From the NCBI RefSeq assembly GCF_001660705.2, contig NZ_LYBV02000007.1:62001-126000 (forward strand): 64,000 nucleotides of DNA. Direction: 5' to 3'. Source of the DNA: Saccharicrinis aurantiacus (lineage in GTDB: Bacteria > Bacteroidota > Bacteroidia > Bacteroidales > Marinilabiliaceae). A program made the translations under genes and the position numbers. This document shows, piece by piece, positions 35,855-44,938 of the stretch (its first letter is position 1; each line of letters starts with the position of its first letter). A model generated the notes under the pieces. It worked only from the letters and a program-made list of their open reading frames with translations, was not told where the DNA came from and did no database searches.

Positions 35855-37057
35855 TTAATTTGGTAAACCATATTTATCAACAACAAAATCAATATCCTTA
35901 TCTCCTCTACCACTTAGGTTAACTAATATTGAAGATTGTGGATGCTTCTGCGCCAATTTAATTGCATAGGCAACGGCATGGGCACTTTCTAGTGCAGGAA
36001 TAATACCTTCTAAACGACTTAATTCATAAAAAGCATCAATCGCTTCTTTATCATTAATAACATCGTAGTTTGCTTTGTTCAGGTCTTTAAGCATGCTATG
36101 CTCAGGTCCAACACCAGGATAATCAAGGCCACTAGCAACAGAATATACAGGTGCAGGCTCTCCTTTTTCATCCTGAAGGTTATAACATTTAAAACCATGA
36201 ATCATTCCAGGTACACCTTTAGTCATGGTAGCGGCATGTTCTCCTAGTTCGAGAGAAAGACCACCTGGCTCAACGCCATACAATTTGGTTTCATCATCCT
36301 CTAAAAATGCCGAAAACATTCCAATAGCATTACTACCTCCTCCAACACAAGCAACTACTTTATCCGGTAACTCTCCTGTCATATCAACAAACTGCTCACG
36401 TGCTTCAATTCCAACTATACGCTGAAACTCGCGCACCATCATTGGGAAAGGGTGTGGACCAACTACAGAACCAATGCAATAAATTGAGTTAATCGGATCT
36501 TTAAGGTAGGCCTCAAAAGCAGAATCAACCGCTTCTTTAAGTGTTTTTAAACCATGTGTTACCGGAACTACAGTGGCACCTAATATTTTCATTCGAACTA
36601 CATTAGGATGCTCTTTAGCAATATCAACTTCGCCCATGTGAATTTCACATTCTAAACCGAAGTAAGCTGCAGCAGTTGCTAATGCCACACCATGCTGCCC
36701 AGCACCAGTTTCTGCAATTAACTTCTTTTTACCAAGATGTTTTGCCAATAGAGCTTCGCCCATGCAATGGTTTAATTTATGGGCACCCGAGTGATTTAAA
36801 TCCTCGCGCTTCATATAAATTCTGCCACCATATTTTTCGCTTAAGCGATTACAATAATATACCGGTGTCGGTCTTCCTTGATAATGTTTTCTGATGCTTC
36901 GTAATTCCGAGATAAAAGCGTGCGACTTGCTAATTGCAAAGTAGGCATCCGTAATTTTCTTCATTTCAGCCTCTAGAACAGGAGGTATAAAAGCACCACC
37001 ATATTCTTTAAAGAAACCATCTTTATTGGGGTAGGTTTTGAAATAATTCTCAGCCAT
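35855..37057 (-). CDS. trpB: tryptophan synthase beta chain
   Basis: 400 residues. PLP lysine is Lys94 in [14 protein letters not shown], the catalytic glutamate lies in [11 protein letters not shown], and the phosphate loop is [28 protein letters not shown] and [17 protein letters not shown] are also typical. It condenses indole with serine to tryptophan. No trpA or other trp gene lies nearby, so this is either an orphan copy or a split pathway; the sequence looks like the standard, alpha-dependent class. The gene is monocistronic. Confidence 0.93.
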   Translation of the reverse strand: MAENYFKTYPNKDGFFKEYGGAFIPPVLEAEMKKITDAYFAISKSHAFISELRSIRKHYQGRPTPVYYCNRLSEKYGGRIYMKREDLNHSGAHKLNHCMGEALLAKHLGKKKLIAETGAGQHGVALATAAAYFGLECEIHMGEVDIAKEHPNVVRMKILGATVVPVTHGLKTLKEAVDSAFEAYLKDPINSIYCIGSVVGPHPFPMMVREFQRIVGIEAREQFVDMTGELPDKVVACVGGGSNAIGMFSAFLEDDETKLYGVEPGGLSLELGEHAATMTKGVPGMIHGFKCYNLQDEKGEPAPVYSVASGLDYPGVGPEHSMLKDLNKANYDVINDKEAIDAFYELSRLEGIIPALESAHAVAYAIKLAQKHPQSSILVNLSGRGDKDIDFVVDKYGLPN

Positions 37058-37302
37058 AATAGATCATTAAAGGTTGTTGTATTAATTTTTGATTGCTGAA
37101 AATAATAAAAAAAACTGGCATCCGAGTTTTTCAATGACTGTATGATAATCCTACTGATGTACTTGTTTTTGGTTAATAATGTGTATTCTCCCCATTTTAA
37201 AGAGATATATACAGTCCGTTACTGATTAAAATCATGATAAAACCTCAAAACTTATGAGTAGAATTGATGGTTGTAATTGGTTAATCAATAATTATAATTG
37301 AA

Positions 37303-37698
37303 ATGTATAAAATAGAAAAAAGACCTTCGGGTTTTATTATAACCTTTTCAGGTTTTGTAGGAATTGATGAAATTAAAACTTGGAAAGAAGAGAGTGAGAA
37401 TATCTTAAAGAATGATGTAAGTCCAAATTTTGGTGTTATTATTAATATGAATGGACTTAAACCATTGAGTGCGGATGCACAAAATATTTTAGTAGAGGGT
37501 CAGCAGTTATATAAAGATGGGGGAATGTACCGATCGGCTGTTATTTTGGATAGCCCTATACTTCAGATGCAATTTAAAAGGTTAGGAAAACGATCGGGTA
37601 TTACAGATACAGAGCGATATATTGATGCAAGTTCAGTTATAAACCCGATTGATATTGCAATTAGTTGGGTTAAAGATGGAATTGATCCAGGTTTGTAG
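37303..37698 (+). CDS. small STAS/SpoIIAA-like protein
   Basis: 131 residues without signal peptide. The beginning YKIEKRPSGFIITFSGFVG, the mid part FGVIINMNGLKPLSADAQNI and the final helix pattern resemble the SpoIIAA-like STAS fold, but no catalytic motif or phosphorylatable Ser/Thr in the usual place can be named. Function unknown. Single gene with its own terminator at 37715. Confidence 0.6.
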   Translation: MYKIEKRPSGFIITFSGFVGIDEIKTWKEESENILKNDVSPNFGVIINMNGLKPLSADAQNILVEGQQLYKDGGMYRSAVILDSPILQMQFKRLGKRSGITDTERYIDASSVINPIDIAISWVKDGIDPGL

Positions 37699-37714
37699 CT
37701 CACGGTATGGTAAT

Positions 37715-37742
37715 AAGGTCGCTATTATAGCGGCCTTTTTGT
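37715..37742 (+). terminator. terminator of the STAS-like gene
   Basis: 10-bp stem AAGGTCGCTA / TAGCGGCCTT with one G-T pair, 3-nt loop, then TTTTTG. Confidence 0.8.
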
Positions 37743-37754
37743 TTATATAAAGTT

Positions 37755-37850
37755 AGCAGACGGAGCGTGAGGGATTGCAGTGGATACCCCAAAGCGAGGA
37801 ACGAAGCGAGGAGTATGAACGGAAAGCCCGACCCTCAGGGCACGCCCTGA
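37755..37850. repeat. GC-rich structured intergenic element
   Basis: A sharply GC-rich block in an AT-rich genome. It has two related 22-mers 39 bp apart (37769-37790 and 37808-37829; 13 of 22 positions equal, both of the form GAGG..A..GGA.A.CCC) and ends in a small hairpin TCAGGG(CACG)CCCTGA at 37835-37850. Similar GC-rich gene-end elements recur in Bacteroidetes genomes from my memory; no name is known to me. It abuts the reverse-strand symporter stop. Confidence 0.55.
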
Positions 37851-37852
37851 AC

Positions 37853-39289
37853 TTATTGTTTGCGTATAATAACTAGTAAACCTAGGTAAGTAAACAACCC
37901 GTTCAGCATTAATTTTTCATATCCTAACGAAAATCCAAACCAATTAAGCGAATTAAATGCTAAAACCCAAGTGATAACAGGTGCTAATATTGCAATAAGT
38001 GGAACCCATTTTTCTTTAATTTGGAGTTTGTTAAATAAACCGAAAGCATATAAACCCAACAGTGGACCGTATGTATAGCCTGCTAAATCGAATATTGTAC
38101 TAATAATGCTATCTGCCTTAAATATTCTGAATAAGATAATGGTTATGCCAAGTAAAATGGAGAACATGATGTGAACAGCTATTCGTGTTCGTTTTGTAAT
38201 TTCTTTATTGTTATGATTGAGAATATCTACTGAAAAGGATGTGGTGAGCGATGTTAATGCCGAGTCGGCACTACTATAAGCAGCAGCAACTAATCCTAAT
38301 ATAAAAAATACACCAACGGCAGCAGGTAGCAGTCCACTATTTACTACCATCGGAAATAAATCGTCTGATCGTTCAGGTAAAGTAAGTCCGTGATGATTGG
38401 CAAATATATAAAGTAGTGCACCTAATGATAAAAATAAAATGTTAGTTGGTACAAAAGCAAAGCCGTACCAAACCATATTCTTTTTTGCATCCTTAATATT
38501 TTTGCACGATAGGTTTTTTTGCATCATATCCTGATCGAGACCAGTCATTACAATTGTGATAAACGCACCTGTAAAGAATTGCTTTACAAAATGTTGTTTT
38601 GAGCTCCAATCGTCAAAAACAAAAATGCGCGATAACTCACTATTATTAATGGTTTCAACCAGAGAACTAAATCCAAGGTTCATTGATTTTGCCATATATA
38701 TAATGGTTATTATTACCGAGGTAAGCATAAAGATAGTTTGCAAGGTATCAGTCCATATAATGGTTTTAATACCACCACGAAAAGTATATAGCCATATCAG
38801 CAATATGGTAATGGCCACAGTTATGGCAAACGGAATTCCCAAAGCATTAAATAAACTTAGCTGCAATACGTTCGCCATTAAATACAAGCGGGCAGAGGCT
38901 CCTATGGTGCGCGAAATTAAAAATAAACTAGCTCCGGTTTTGTAGGTCCAAGTACCAAAGCGTTTTTCAAGATAAGTGTATATCGACGTAAGGTTTAATT
39001 TGTAATAAACAGGAAGTAAAACATGAGCAATTACTAAGTAGCCTAAAAAGTAACCTGCTACCATTTGAAGATAGGTGAATTGCGTGGCTCCAACCCATCC
39101 TGGTACAGAAATAAAAGTTACCCCAGATAAGCTGGCTCCAATCATTCCAATGGAAACAATATACCATGGCGATTGACGGTTGCCCAAGAAAAAAGTTTTG
39201 TTATCATTCTTCTTTCCTGTAACGAATGAAATAACCATCAATACTAAAAAATATAGTGCTACAATTAAACCTGTTTGTGCCGGACTCAT
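37853..39289 (-). CDS. sodium:solute symporter (SSS family)
   Basis: 478 residues with about 13 predicted membrane helices. Typical segments are MIGASLSGVTFISVPGWVGA, LYLMANVLQLSLFNALG, WTDTLQTIFMLTSV and the sodium-site-like AAYSSADSALTSLTTSFSVD. This is the solute:sodium symporter family that takes up sugars, sialic acid, amino acids or vitamins with Na+. The sugar-type or proline-type choice cannot be made by eye. The Na+ gradient from the nqr complex would drive it. Monocistronic on the reverse strand. Confidence 0.88.
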   Translation of the reverse strand: MSPAQTGLIVALYFLVLMVISFVTGKKNDNKTFFLGNRQSPWYIVSIGMIGASLSGVTFISVPGWVGATQFTYLQMVAGYFLGYLVIAHVLLPVYYKLNLTSIYTYLEKRFGTWTYKTGASLFLISRTIGASARLYLMANVLQLSLFNALGIPFAITVAITILLIWLYTFRGGIKTIIWTDTLQTIFMLTSVIITIIYMAKSMNLGFSSLVETINNSELSRIFVFDDWSSKQHFVKQFFTGAFITIVMTGLDQDMMQKNLSCKNIKDAKKNMVWYGFAFVPTNILFLSLGALLYIFANHHGLTLPERSDDLFPMVVNSGLLPAAVGVFFILGLVAAAYSSADSALTSLTTSFSVDILNHNNKEITKRTRIAVHIMFSILLGITIILFRIFKADSIISTIFDLAGYTYGPLLGLYAFGLFNKLQIKEKWVPLIAILAPVITWVLAFNSLNWFGFSLGYEKLMLNGLFTYLGLLVIIRKQ

Positions 39290-39456
39290 GTGATATAAAA
39301 TAATAGATTGCTTCGTATATAATTTATTACCATTAATTCACTTTAATTAGTGTTGAATTAAAACTCTATCCTTCAGTCTGAAATAGTATAAACTGTTGAC
39401 TTCTGATAGAAAATTAATGAACTAATGATAAGCGTGCGTAAAGTTAAAAGTATTTA

Positions 39457-39464
39457 TAACTTTG
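39457..39464 (+). promoter_or_regulatory. -7 element of recR
   Basis: TAACTTTG, consensus TAnnTTTG, 28 bp before the recR ATG. Confidence 0.5.
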
Positions 39465-39492
39465 GGTGCTTTAAAAATAAAAATTAAGAGCT

Positions 39493-40113
39493 ATGCACGC
39501 CGATAATTATCCTTCGCAAATATTTGAGAATGCCGTAAAGGAGCTTTCTTCCTTACCTGGTGTTGGCCGTAAAACTGCCCTGCGATTTGTACTTCATTTG
39601 TTGAAGCAAGATAAGGCAGATGTTTTTCGTTTTGCCGAGTCGTTACGCCAGCTTCGCGAGGAAATTGTGTACTGTAAAGAGTGCTTTAATATTTCCGATT
39701 TTGAAGTGTGCAATATCTGCGCAAGCGAAAAAAGAGACTATACAACTGTTTGTGTTGTTGAGAATGTGAAAGATGTAATGGCCATTGAAAATACCCAACA
39801 ATACTTTGGTATTTACCATGTATTGGGAGGAATTATTTCACCAATGGATGGTATTGGACCAGATGATTTAACCATAAAGCCTTTAATTGAGAAGGTGGAA
39901 AAGGGAGAAGTGAAAGAATTAATTTTTGCATTGCCCACAACCATGGAAGGGGATACAACTAATTTTTATTTATATCGAAAGTTTAATGGTTTAGATGTAA
40001 AGATTACAACAATTGCACGTGGCGTTTCTATTGGCGATGAATTAGAATATACCGATGAGGTTACTTTAGGGCGCTCCTTAATTAATCGTTTACCTTTTGA
40101 GCAAACATTATAA
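39493..40113 (+). CDS. recR: recombination mediator protein RecR
   Basis: 206 residues. Helix-hairpin-helix [13 protein letters not shown] (about 17-29), a C4 zinc site ([16 protein letters not shown]), a Toprim domain with [14 protein letters not shown] and the C-terminal Walker-B-like part ending [11 protein letters not shown]. RecR works with RecO to load RecA on single-stranded gaps. Normal length. It heads a short run of forward genes. Confidence 0.95.
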   Translation: MHADNYPSQIFENAVKELSSLPGVGRKTALRFVLHLLKQDKADVFRFAESLRQLREEIVYCKECFNISDFEVCNICASEKRDYTTVCVVENVKDVMAIENTQQYFGIYHVLGGIISPMDGIGPDDLTIKPLIEKVEKGEVKELIFALPTTMEGDTTNFYLYRKFNGLDVKITTIARGVSIGDELEYTDEVTLGRSLINRLPFEQTL

Positions 40114-40180
40114 GTTTACACAACAAACTTTCTCATCGCAATTAAAGCATAAGTAAATTCACTAACACATACATATTTAA

Positions 40181-40645
40181 ATGAGCACACCTAAAAAACA
40201 ACGAACTACACTTAACCTTATATATATTGCTATTATGTCGGCGCTTACGCTTATGGCTATTTTTGCCATGTATTTTGTAAGAGCTAACGGAGCTGTTGAG
40301 GCATTTTCGCCCGATAGTAATTATACCATTAAAACTATGGTAATTATGGCTTTATTAATTGGGATTCCCGTTAGTCACTTGTTTTATCATAAAAAGATAA
40401 AGCATATCTCACAGGAGTGGGAATTGAGCCGGAGGTTAACCCATTTTCGCACTGCGTTTATTGTGCGAATAGCTGTTTTAGAAGGTGTAGGTTTACTTTC
40501 AATAATCGCATACCTGTTAAATGCCGACAAATCATTTATGTATATGTTTGGTGTAATTTTTGTGCTATTTATTATACATGCTCCTACTAGAAATAGGATT
40601 GCAACCGACTTAGAGTTAAACGAAGAAGAACAAGCTAAGTTGTAA
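40181..40645 (+). CDS. small four-helix membrane protein, family A (paralogue of 56886)
   Basis: 154 residues with four predicted membrane helices (about 13-33, 49-67, 90-110, 117-135) and short polar ends. The C-terminal part reads FIVRIAVLEGVGLLSIIAYL, then HAPTRNRIATDLELNEEEQ; the protein at 56886 has the same order (R-x-ALYEGPSLFSIVVFLL, then KPSRQKTIDVLDLNQDE). They are clearly relatives. No functional family is recognised. It lies between recR and a HAD phosphatase gene. Confidence 0.7.
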   Translation: MSTPKKQRTTLNLIYIAIMSALTLMAIFAMYFVRANGAVEAFSPDSNYTIKTMVIMALLIGIPVSHLFYHKKIKHISQEWELSRRLTHFRTAFIVRIAVLEGVGLLSIIAYLLNADKSFMYMFGVIFVLFIIHAPTRNRIATDLELNEEEQAKL

Positions 40646-40672
40646 TAAACTTTACCTATAAACACACTAATT

Positions 40673-41098
40673 ATGATTATTGCAGTTGATTTTGATGGTA
40701 CCATTGTTGAGCATAAGTTTCCTGCTATAGGAAAAGATATGCCTTTTGCTTTTGAAACTATGAGAGAAATGCAACGCCAAGGGCATTTGCTTATTTTATG
40801 GACATACAGGGCCGGCAAGGAATTAGATGCCGCGGTAGACTATTGCAAAAAAAAGGGCATTGAATTTTATGCCGTAAATAAAAGCTATCCTGAAGAGGTT
40901 TTTGAAGTAAATAAAGTCAGTCGTAAAGTAAATGCTGATTTATTTATTGATGATAGAAATGTAGGCGGTTTTTACGGTTGGGGCGAGATTTGGCAAGAGC
41001 TAGATTTAGGTGGCGATCAGGCCGAGATAAATAAGAAAATTGAACAAGCTCAAGGTGGTGCTTTTTGCAGATTCATAAAAAATATATTTTGTAGGTAA
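40673..41098 (+). CDS. BT0820-type HAD hydrolase
   Basis: 141 residues, minimal HAD fold. Motif I is VDFDGTIVEH (nucleophile Asp6), motif II-like LILWTYRAGKELDAAVDYCK and motif IV-like DLFIDDRNVGG. The pattern matches the small BT_0820-type phosphatases with no cap, described from Bacteroides. Substrate unknown. It is 27 bp after the membrane-protein gene, so probably same operon. Confidence 0.8.
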   Translation: MIIAVDFDGTIVEHKFPAIGKDMPFAFETMREMQRQGHLLILWTYRAGKELDAAVDYCKKKGIEFYAVNKSYPEEVFEVNKVSRKVNADLFIDDRNVGGFYGWGEIWQELDLGGDQAEINKKIEQAQGGAFCRFIKNIFCR

Positions 41099-41119
41099 TT
41101 TACCGTTAAAAATGATTTG

Positions 41120-41150
41120 AGGGATATTTGAAAGAGTATCCCTTTTTTTG
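41120..41150 (+). terminator. terminator after the HAD gene
   Basis: Stem AGGGATA / TATCCCT (41120-41126 and 41137-41143) followed by TTTTTT. Confidence 0.82.
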
Positions 41151-41240
41151 TTTTACCAGTGCGCACAAGTTTTGTATTCACAACTTGCCGAGGTTTATTC
41201 AAAGGATAGATATTTGAGTAATCATTAAAAAAACTATCAA

Positions 41241-42635
41241 ATGAAAAACTTGTATTTACTAGCTTTAGTGCTGCTTTTTTCTGCGTGTAATAATCCCAAA
41301 GAAACAGTTACTAAGCAAAAGCCAAAAACAGATAAACCAAACATTATTATTTTATTAACCGATGATTTGGGTTATGGTGAGCTCACTAGTTATGGGCAAG
41401 AGGTAATTAAAACCCCTTATATGGATCAATTAGCTGCTGGCGGAATGCGCTTTACTGATTTTTATGCAGGTACCTCAGTTTGTTCTCCGTCGCGTGCTGT
41501 ATTAATGACGGGTATGCATACCGGACATGTTAATATTAGAGGAAATAAAGGTGATACCGAAGGTGGTAAGTGGGATAGAATCGCTCTTAAAAAATCGGAA
41601 ATTACCATTGCAGAGATGCTTAAGGTTGCAGGTTACCAAACCGCTATGATTGGAAAATGGCACTTGGGTGTGCCTGAAGATATTTCTACATGGGCACATG
41701 GTCGTGGTTTCGATTATGCTGTTCAAGAGCAGTGGGGTAAAGGTGCCGATGGTAGAATGATTGATGAGCGAATGCATTGGATTAACGGCCAACAAGATTC
41801 TCTGTTTTACGATTATAACGAGCACTCTTGCTTAGATGATTTCAGAACAAACTTCGCCTTAGATTATCTTGATAATAAGGAGGAAGATAAGCCATTTTTC
41901 ATGTACATGTCGTACCGCATACCTCATGCGCATGAGTTTTTCTTAAGCGAGACTGATTTATATAAGGAGCACCAGCAAGAGTGGCCTGAGATTGAGCGTC
42001 GTCATGCAGCGCGTATTACTATGCTTGATGGATTAATTGAGAAATTAATGAAGAAACTGGAGGCCAAAGGAGAGTTAGAGAATACCTTGATATTCTTTAC
42101 AAGTGATAATGGTCCGCAGAACGAAAACCATCACGATTATCATTTCTTTAATAGTTCGGGTGGATTAAAAGGACATAAACGTGATGTATACGAAGGTGGT
42201 GTGCGTATTCCTGCCATTGCTTATTGGAAAGGAACTATTAAGCCATCGGTAAGTAATCATATGGCTGCTTTTTATGATTTGATGCCAACATTGGCAGAAG
42301 TGGCAGGTATCGAAGCTCCTGAGCAAACAGATGGTCTTTCATTTTTACCGTTATTAACGGGTAAAGAGCAGGCAAAACACGAGTTTTTATATTGGGAAAT
42401 TCAAGAAGGACGTTCAGTAAAAGGCTTTCGTCAAGCAGTACGAATGGATGATTGGAAAGTAGTTCGCTATGGCGATAATTACAAAACAGAGTTGTATAAT
42501 ATGAAAGGCGATATTTACGAAGAGAACGATGTTGCGTCACAGCATCCAGATATTGTTGCAAAAGGAGAAGAAATTTTAAAACGCGAGAGTGTGAAAAATG
42601 CGCATTGGCCTTATTCGGGAGGTGTTTGGAAATAA
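41241..42635 (+). CDS. sulfatase (S1 family), lipoprotein
   Basis: 464 residues. Lipobox LFSAC (Cys16) puts it on a membrane surface. LLTDDLGYGEL gives the metal-binding Asp pair (41-42); the formylglycine site is CSPSRAVLMTG with Cys81 to be oxidised by a maturase; GKWHLG and TSDNGPQNE complete the active site. All S1 residues are intact. It removes sulfate from a sulfated sugar; the exact position cleaved needs subfamily assignment. No formylglycine-generating enzyme is in the window. It opens the sugar-degradation region. Confidence 0.92.
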   Translation: MKNLYLLALVLLFSACNNPKETVTKQKPKTDKPNIIILLTDDLGYGELTSYGQEVIKTPYMDQLAAGGMRFTDFYAGTSVCSPSRAVLMTGMHTGHVNIRGNKGDTEGGKWDRIALKKSEITIAEMLKVAGYQTAMIGKWHLGVPEDISTWAHGRGFDYAVQEQWGKGADGRMIDERMHWINGQQDSLFYDYNEHSCLDDFRTNFALDYLDNKEEDKPFFMYMSYRIPHAHEFFLSETDLYKEHQQEWPEIERRHAARITMLDGLIEKLMKKLEAKGELENTLIFFTSDNGPQNENHHDYHFFNSSGGLKGHKRDVYEGGVRIPAIAYWKGTIKPSVSNHMAAFYDLMPTLAEVAGIEAPEQTDGLSFLPLLTGKEQAKHEFLYWEIQEGRSVKGFRQAVRMDDWKVVRYGDNYKTELYNMKGDIYEENDVASQHPDIVAKGEEILKRESVKNAHWPYSGGVWK

Positions 42636-42681
42636 AGTCGTTTAGGGTTTGTTAGGAGCTTGATACGATATTGTAATAAAA

Positions 42682-42734
42682 ATAGACAATCCCTCAAGTA
42701 AATGCGTATAAGCTTTGTTTGGGGGATTTGTCTA
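42682..42734 (+). terminator. imperfect hairpin after the first sulfatase gene
   Basis: Stem ATAGACAATCCCTCAA against TTGGGGGATTTGTCTAT with one bulge and one G-T pair, about 25-nt loop; weak T run. Confidence 0.55.
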
Positions 42735-42857
42735 TATAAATTCTATACAATATTCACAATTTAAAATGGGTATACCCATCTAATTTTTATAAACACTCAA
42801 CTCTTTGTGTATTACCGATGCTCTATATTTGGACTGTTAATATTTAAAGAGAAAACA

Positions 42858-44702
42858 ATGTATATAGCTAAGTTTAAATTCTTATTAATAGCCTTTGTTA
42901 GTTGTTTGTCGGCAATGACTGCACAAAATAAGCCCAATATATTGTGGATAGTAACCGACGATCACCGTTCAGATGCACTTGAGTGCTTTAATAAGGCTAC
43001 AACAGGCCAATCGGAAAGTAAGTTAGGTTACGTTTCGTCGCCCAATATTGATAAGTTGGCTAGCGAAGGTATTTTATTTACCAACGCTTATTGTAATTCT
43101 CCAGCTTGCGGCCCTTCTCGTGGTTCAATGGCAACAGGGAGATATCCGCACAGACAAGGACATTATTCATTTGAGCAATCTCATCAGAATCCTGATTTTG
43201 TGAAACCTACCTTCCCTCAAATTCTCCAGGAAGAAGGTTATTTTACCGCTGTATTTGGTAAGGGAGATGCTTATATTTATAAGTGGGGCCCAGGTCAAGG
43301 TTTTTACGATGCGGGTCATTATAATTATAAAATGCACTTTAAAAATGGCTTGCAGAAACATATGATTGGCGATTTTTGGAAGGCTCCGGTATTCGGAAAA
43401 GTTAATGGTAAAAGAGCCAATTTGGGCGACAAAGAATATGTTCTCTATCCAGATGGAGAATTGAAGGAGTATTATGTGAAAAATAAGTATGGCGATATAA
43501 CTGCAGAGGAGATTCAAACTAAGCAAGAAGTTGAAGAGAAGTTTGATATTCTAAGATCGTATGCCCGACAAGGCATGAAGTCGCTTATTATTGGTGGGGT
43601 TAACCCGATGCCTGCCGGTGAAACTGTTGATGGAAAAGTGGTTCAAGAATTTAAAAACTTCTTATCTAACGAAAATACCACCTATAAAAACTCGTGGGGA
43701 GAAAATACCCAAGGAGTAAACCCTGAGAAGCCTGTGATGTTTAATTTAGGGTTTCACCTACCACATACACCAGTATTACCACCTAAAAAGTTCAGAGATC
43801 AGTTTAAAGATATTACCTATAAAGTTCCTGAGTTTGATGATGAGGAACTAAGCAAAATGCCTCCTTCTCTTGTGAAATTGCACGAGCGCCTCAGTATGAC
43901 TGCTATGACGGCGAAGGAGAAGCAACAGGCTATACAAGATTATTATGCTTTTTGTGCTTATGGCGATGCTTTAATTGGTGATGCTGTGGATGCTTTTAAA
44001 GCCTATTGCGAAAAGAATAAGCAAGAATATTTAATAGTTTTTACTGTTGGCGATCATGGATGGCATCTTGGCGAGCAGGGTATTGAAGCTAAATTTGGTC
44101 CTTGGGAGAAATCTACGGCAGGAGCCATTATAATGGCTTCGTCGGATAAAAAGAAAGTGCCAGCCGGATTGATTAAAAAACAAATGGTAGAGTATGTAGA
44201 TATAGCTCCAACCATCCTGTCGTCAGGAGGAGTTGATATTGCAGAAAAAGAGTTTACTTATTTGGATGGTATTAGTCTCTTCGAATTTGTGAATACCAAA
44301 AAGGAGAAGCGCGATTATATTTTAGGAGAAATACATTTGGTATCCTCACCAAGAGCCTATATGCACAGCAAGGATTTTGCATTCTCAATGCGCACTCGTC
44401 CAGGCAATAAGGCCGATTTGAACAAAAATGTAAAATGGGCTTTAAACTGTCCTGTTGAGAAAGCTGAACTAACATTGTACGATTTAAGAAATGATCCTTT
44501 AGAAAGAAATAATGTGGCCAATATACCAGAGTATAAAGAGCTAGCACAGTGGTTCCGAGAAAAATTAGGCAACATTGTACTTGGCGATGAGCGTGTAGAA
44601 TGTGATTGGTCAAAAGCCAATACCTATAACATAAGCGATTTTGCCAAAGGAGCTAATGATAGAAAGCTGGATATCCCTAAAAACATAATCCCAAAGCTTT
44701 AA
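42858..44702 (+). CDS. sulfatase (S1 family), periplasmic
   Basis: 614 residues from the ATG at 42858 (the longer frame start gives no signal peptide). A signal peptide ends near SAMTAQ. IVTDDHRSDA gives the metal-binding pair, the formylglycine site is CGPSRGSMATG (Cys84), with GRYPHRQGH after it; GDHGWHLGEQ lies near 410. Larger than the first sulfatase and with an inserted region, it belongs to another S1 subfamily, similar in layout to iduronate/choline-sulfatase-like marine polysaccharide sulfatases. Probably a different sulfate position of the same polymer. Confidence 0.9.
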   Translation: MYIAKFKFLLIAFVSCLSAMTAQNKPNILWIVTDDHRSDALECFNKATTGQSESKLGYVSSPNIDKLASEGILFTNAYCNSPACGPSRGSMATGRYPHRQGHYSFEQSHQNPDFVKPTFPQILQEEGYFTAVFGKGDAYIYKWGPGQGFYDAGHYNYKMHFKNGLQKHMIGDFWKAPVFGKVNGKRANLGDKEYVLYPDGELKEYYVKNKYGDITAEEIQTKQEVEEKFDILRSYARQGMKSLIIGGVNPMPAGETVDGKVVQEFKNFLSNENTTYKNSWGENTQGVNPEKPVMFNLGFHLPHTPVLPPKKFRDQFKDITYKVPEFDDEELSKMPPSLVKLHERLSMTAMTAKEKQQAIQDYYAFCAYGDALIGDAVDAFKAYCEKNKQEYLIVFTVGDHGWHLGEQGIEAKFGPWEKSTAGAIIMASSDKKKVPAGLIKKQMVEYVDIAPTILSSGGVDIAEKEFTYLDGISLFEFVNTKKEKRDYILGEIHLVSSPRAYMHSKDFAFSMRTRPGNKADLNKNVKWALNCPVEKAELTLYDLRNDPLERNNVANIPEYKELAQWFREKLGNIVLGDERVECDWSKANTYNISDFAKGANDRKLDIPKNIIPKL

Positions 44703-44734
44703 AAATATCAAAAATTCGTATTAGTTTTTAATTT

Positions 44735-44772
44735 AGAGCGTGCTGGCCTTTATGGTTGGTGCGCTTTTTTTG
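44735..44772 (+). terminator. probable terminator after the second sulfatase gene
   Basis: GC-rich imperfect stem around AGCGTGCTGGCC / TGGTTGGTGCGCT followed by seven T. Confidence 0.55.
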
Positions 44773-44938
44773 TTAAGGAATAGCAAAATCTACTTACCTC
44801 ATACGACGTATAAAATTAGCTTCGCATAGTAATATTCTCTTTCGTGTACTGCAGAAGGTAATATATTTACCCATGGCAACAATTATTGAGATGAATTATA
44901 AGATTTTTATAGTGTTATAAATTAACATCTATTGAATA

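Noticed and set aside
40387-40818. 143-residue reverse frame across two forward genes
   Set aside because: It spans the end of one credible gene and the start of another, so it is an antisense artefact.
41166-41187. Inverted repeat CAAGTT / AACTTG before the first sulfatase gene
   Set aside because: Six-base arms in AT-rich sequence are too weak to claim as an operator without other copies.
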